Below, piece after piece: positions 30,447 through 33,971 of a stretch of 33,971 nucleotides of DNA; position 1 is the stretch's first letter; every line of letters starts with the position of its first letter. A model generated the notes under the pieces. That model did no database searches, was not told the DNA's origin, and worked only from the letters and a program-made list of their open reading frames with translations. The position numbers were made by a program, and so were the translations under genes. The stretch is from Xanthoparmelia taractica (lineage: Eukaryota; Ascomycota; Lecanoromycetes; Lecanorales; Parmeliaceae): assembly GCA_033085395.1 (NCBI GenBank), contig JANQBS010000360.1, positions 1 through 33,971 on the forward strand, given 5' to 3'.

Positions 30447-30931
30447 GGGAATGATACAATTTATCAACCTGTACGGATGTACAATCTCCTCTTCGACTTT
30501 TGATGTTCTTCTTTGCCCCCAAGGGCCGTGTGTTAGGCGTCTTTTATCCGTGGCCAGGTTCGTGTGCATTACAGCGATGATATCCGACTTGCATTTGTTC
30601 TACGGCATGGCAGGGATGAGGATAGTCTCCCGCTTGGAAAAGCGTTATGCTTCTAATTGAGAGGTAGATATCAGGGTAGCTGGCGTCAGAGGGCTAGACA
30701 GCTCGATTAATAGATTGTCATATTCTTTATCCGTAGTCTCTCATATGTTTTACACGGTGAGGCCTTCGTACGGGGGAATAGTAGGAGTACCAGGCGTTTT
30801 ACGCCTGGTACTCCTACTGCGCCGGTGTGTGTATGCTAATCTTTGAATAAGAACGCTAACATGCTTACATGTTTCCAACAAGGTCAACATATAGAGGGAA
30901 CAAAAGCTACAAGGCCCCCTTCTCATGCATT
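30447..30931. other. intergenic region between convergent genes
   Basis: Holds the 3' ends of the FKBP and GTPase genes and a perfect 18-bp inverted repeat (30780-30818). A plus-strand frame at 30451-30660 directly follows the FKBP stop and shows no family resemblance; I treat it as untranslated. Confidence 0.5.
30780..30818. repeat. perfect 18-bp inverted repeat with 3-nt loop
   Basis: Left arm AGTAGGAGTACCAGGCGT (30780-30797), loop TTT, right arm its exact reverse complement (30801-30818). As RNA from either strand it would form a very stable hairpin; as DNA it could extrude a cruciform. It lies between the 3' ends of two convergent genes. Confidence 0.95.
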
Positions 30932-32627
30932 CTACCGGGTTCTTTGAGCCTTCTCAAATTCGATAGACGATTTACGAGAGTATTGGCTGCCGCGATCTGA
31001 ATCATGCGAACTTGCTCCGCTCCCTGACTCTTCGGTGAAAAGCTTGGTATGCTTGTCAAGAATCTTCTCCACGCCAACGTGAATCTTTGCGGCTTGAAAG
31101 ACCTTGATGATATTGAACTTTGTAACCAGTTCTTTGATCTCTTGGTGGACCTGCGAAGCGAAATGACGATACGCCACAGCGGCTTTTTCAACATCCCTCT
31201 TGAGGGGTTGGCCAAGACATTGGTGTGTGCAATCTTTGAAGGCCCTTATCAAGATGAGGATGATGTCGCAAGAGAGCATCAGGAGTAACTGTGCCGTAGC
31301 TGGAATGACGATAGGGATGTTCAAAGCGCCGGTCGCGAGGAATATGGGCATTCCCCCAAAAACGAGGGTTCCGAAAAGGCCAGCGGCCGCTATGAAATCA
31401 GTCATCAAAAGACTGAAATTACGGCCCATACCATCCCAGACAATATTTTTGACGATCTGTTGGACTGTAGCTGCAGTGACGGATGGCACACCAAAGGCGT
31501 GGACGACAGCTTTGCAGACAACCACGGCGACGGTTACTTGGTTTGTGGTATTACCGAGCGGGACGGCAGACATGGTGCCAGCACTCTTAACGGTTCGCTT
31601 GTAGATTTGCATTGTTTTTGTCACAGCTAAATCGACTTTAAGATCGATGCGCGCAACCTGAGCAGCAACATACAACATGCGAAGCTTTTCGTGATCAAAG
31701 CAGCGTGCAGTTTCTTCGGCAAGCATTTTGATAGAAGTTTTGTCCTCTATCCAGCCAATCTTAGCTTTACCACTTTTCGCGCTGGCAACGGTGTTACGAA
31801 CCTTTCGAGACAGCAACAACAGAGTCGCATCTTCCATCCTTGATATCTGAAAGCTCCTCTTCTATTAATATCATACGTTCCCGAAGCTGCTCGTCGGCGT
31901 ACGCTTCCATGTCTGCGGAATTGACACATGTCTTCCGTGCTTTGCCATATTGTAGGTCCCAAAACTCGTCCTTCTTTGTTTGAACTACCACAATGGGAAT
32001 TTCAGAATTCTGGGAGACAACAGTAAAGAAGTCGATGGCTGCTCTTTGTTGGACGCGAGGGCTGTTCATTTCTATGCAGAACCTAGCGAATGATATTCAT
32101 CTTAGCTGGAGTAAATGCGGAGGGGATGTTATCAGCGAACCATATCACATGCAATCGGTCCTTCATTTCAGTCGCATTTGACATTTCAATTATGAATTCT
32201 TTGACCTGCTGAAATTCCTTATCACCCCCATTTTCAAACCCCCCTGAGTCGTGAAGGATCAAGTCAGGACGATCTTGAGCAACGATTGGAGTCTTAATGT
32301 CGTGAATTCCACGTGCGCGATCTGAAGCGTGGGTCTGCAGGCATCGCGGTCAGCGAATGGAGAGGATCTAAAGTGTGTAGGCCTTACGACTTCTACCCCA
32401 AAAACCTCATTGATCAACGTTGACTTGCCCACGCCCGTATTTCCACAAACAAGAATGCGAATAGCTCCAGGCTCTTCAATGTTAACGGGGTCCCGCTCAC
32501 CCCAGAAGACATCATCGCTTAGCATTGTACTTCGCAGATCCTCGATGTGACTGCGAAAGGCAAGAGCCCTAGAATCGAGGAATACGTTGCTGTATTCGTC
32601 AAATATCAGGTATACCGAAGGGTGCAC
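30932..32627 (-). CDS. P-loop GTPase with hydrophobic C-terminal region, 5' end not fixed
   Basis: Fungal G-domain protein of the Era/AIG1-like type, role unknown. Exons that join in frame: 32627(or upstream)-32388, 32334-32141, 32082-31802 and 31746-30932. Introns are 53 nt (GTAAGG..CAG), 58 nt (GTTCGC..TAG) and 55 nt (GTTCGT..TAG). G1 is CGNTGVGKST, G3 DSGGFENG, then LHVIWFCIEMNSPR; G4 TKKDEF, G5 AVSK. After a helical linker (DHEKLRMLYVAAQVARIDLK) come two hydrophobic stretches (AAAGLFGTLVFGGMPIFLA and PATAQLLLMLSCDIILILI) that probably anchor it in a membrane, then a polar Ser-rich tail. The frame is still open at 32627, where the codon is GTG, so translation must start upstream or at the internal ATG near 32523. 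No lesion is seen in these exons. Confidence 0.8.
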
Positions 32628-32639
32628 AATGGTGCCTTG

Positions 32640-32922
32640 TGCCGCTTTAGTCGATGAGAATCAGCCTGTTTGTATTTGCAGAGGTAAAGGACGGGGTAAT
32701 TAACCGTATTTGCAGTAGCCTTCAAGCGTACCGTCGACGTTAAATGCTGCCCGTAATTCCTTCGGCATCCATAGACATTTTGACCGATTGAGATGGAATT
32801 TTATATCGCGTTCCGTATTTGGGAAGCTCATGGACCCGACGAAGATCTTGCAAATCAATCTTCAGGCCATTCTCTACTGTGAAATTGGACATGTTGGCCC
32901 CCTTGCCATCAGACTCGTATGC
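32640..32922 (-). other. coding-like fragments upstream of the GTPase, unassigned
   Basis: On the minus strand two overlapping frames look protein-like: one reads SVAYESDGKGANMSNFTVEN and following up to a TAA near 32737, the other reads WMPKELRAAFNVDGTLEGYC in a shifted frame and stops near 32700. They could be the broken N-terminal exons of the GTPase gene or a separate decayed gene. I recognise no domain. Confidence 0.25.
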
Positions 32923-32995
32923 AACGCTCCCAACGGTACAAATAGTTGGTTTGGAGGCCTGAACTGGTTCAATTTGAAGCTATACAAATGGTTCG
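32923..32995 (+). pseudogene. short stretch similar to the left-edge GMC gene
   Basis: Plus-strand DNA here aligns with the reverse complement of 1-73, with about 54 of 70 bases identical by eye and one 1-nt gap. In the GMC frame it reads NAPNG, then, after the gap, RPELVQFEAIQMV, against NAPDG and RPEPVQIEAIYTV in the GMC gene. It is inverted relative to that gene and ends where hAT-type DNA begins. Too short to prove origin. Confidence 0.45.
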
Positions 32996-33039
32996 TAGTT
33001 GGTTGGACTCACAAACGGTATAACTGCTAATTGTACTGA

Positions 33040-33971
33040 TACAATTAACAGTATAGATCAATCTTCTAGCATTTCAGCAGCTATCTTTTTTATATTATTA
33101 TTAACTATATATAGATCCTTCTTCGTAAAGATATCCAGTCGAAATTATAACTTTAGACACTTTAATAATTTAATAGTCTCACTCTTTAGATTATCTCTTA
33201 AGTCTAACACCATATATTTAATTCTAGAGAATATACGCTTTAACTTCGAAGATATAATAGATATAAAGTAAATATTAATCGCCATCCTCGATAGAAGAGG
33301 ATATCGAGTACGTTGCTCTAGATCTAGTTATTATTGAAGTATTATTCGGCCTTTATCTTTCTTTCGAAGAATAACGCGATTATAAATATATAATTCGAAC
33401 TTATTAATAGCAGCGATATTTGATTTCTTTTCTTGCTTATTTAATTATTGAAAGAATTAATTCTACGACTCTATAGTAGATGCGAAGGTCCTGGAGTTAT
33501 AGCTAGGTAGATCGGTTAAGAATCGATATGTTTTCTTTTAAAATTTCTTTATAATAGTCTTTATATTTGATTGCTAGTTAAAGTTTTATCGCTTGAAATA
33601 CTTTTATTTTTATCTGGGGTTGAGAACGATAGCGACGATGTATGCTAATGCTCTTTTAATCTTATTTTAGTATTTTAATAGCTTAATAAGATCGATTTAA
33701 AGAGACTTTCTTATAAAGTTATAACGAGCGAATTCTTTAATAGTCTTTTTAAAATGCTTAACTAGAAAGTTTATAGTAGAAAGAACTCGTTTTAAAGTCG
33801 CTATATAATCTTTAGTTATCTTTACGGGTCGGAAAGGTGTGGTATATTTAATGGTATGGGACTAGTTTTTCGAATACTATACCGAAAGGTATAAGATATC
33901 CCATACTCCCATTGAGTTTTTAAATAAATATATTACGTAATATTTTTTTATATTCTAAAAATACGTAAAAA
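33040..33971 (-). mobile_element. hAT-superfamily DNA transposon, C-terminal transposase part, RIP-mutated
   Basis: AT-rich DNA whose minus strand reads, through stops, as a hAT transposase: FLVKHFKKTIKEFARY (about 33720-33770), then LAYIVAIVLNPR (about 33625-33655, the HPRYKW-type block), and the dimerisation region ISSKLKRIFSRIKYMVLDLR (about 33195-33255) continuing as ETIKLLKCLKL. The last matches the SSxxERxFSxxRR...ETxxxxxCLKxW pattern of hAT proteins. Stops are TAA/TAG at CAA/CAG/TGG-like places. The 3' end of the element lies somewhere in 32990-33050; terminal repeats and the 8-bp target duplication cannot be fixed because the other end is outside the window. Confidence 0.8.

Noticed and set aside
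1..33971. CRISPR arrays, operons or bacterial-type defence genes
   Set aside because: No regularly spaced repeats exist and all genes are eukaryotic with spliceosomal introns or fungal homology.

Overview
The window is nuclear DNA of a filamentous ascomycete (Pezizomycotina; class not resolvable from sequence alone). The evidence is short GT-AG introns of about 45-80 nt, fungal-type proteins (VTC4, OST1, REV1, an Fpr3/4-like FKBP, a fused pseudouridine kinase/glycosidase), and transposons carrying the C-to-T / G-to-A scars of repeat-induced point mutation (RIP). It divides into a transposon- and pseudogene-rich left part (about 1-13 kb), a conserved housekeeping block (about 16.9-30.4 kb) and a right edge that re-enters transposon DNA.

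Left part: a GMC oxidoreductase on the minus strand (1-1501, running off the left edge) with three introns; 1.8 kb with little recognisable; a decayed Myb-type DNA-binding gene (about 3344-3780); a complete, heavily mutated Ty1/copia retrotransposon (3911-9268) with 163-bp LTRs, a 5-bp target duplication and a primer site fitting the anticodon arm of initiator tRNA-Met; then the 3' part of a dead C-methylating non-reducing polyketide synthase (PT-ACP-ACP-CMeT-TE, 9378-12877) that has lost its SAT, KS and AT domains. An intact MDR oxidoreductase (13283-14278) and an intact hot-dog thioesterase (14761-15273) follow. Together with the GMC enzyme these could be survivors of a decayed secondary-metabolite cluster, but that grouping is inference.

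Housekeeping block, all with reconstructable exons: pseudouridine glycosidase-kinase fusion (16910-19578, minus), divergent from OST1 (19820-21393, plus), followed by the polyphosphate polymerase VTC4 (21730-24281, plus), convergent with REV1 (24458-28207, minus, intronless), divergent from the FKBP proline isomerase (28613-30446, plus). A CACGTG site lies upstream of VTC4 and an ACGCGT site upstream of REV1, consistent with PHO and MBF control respectively.

Right edge: a perfect 18-bp inverted repeat (30780-30818), a P-loop GTPase with a hydrophobic C-terminal region (30932 to at least 32627, minus), a short stretch resembling the left-edge GMC gene in inverted orientation (32923-32995), and the C-terminal part of a RIP-mutated hAT transposase (about 33040-33971, minus). 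I did not find a convincing new defence or mobile system. The most informative features are the retrotransposon with unequal mutation of its two LTRs, the PKS relic, and the inverted GMC similarity at the two window ends.
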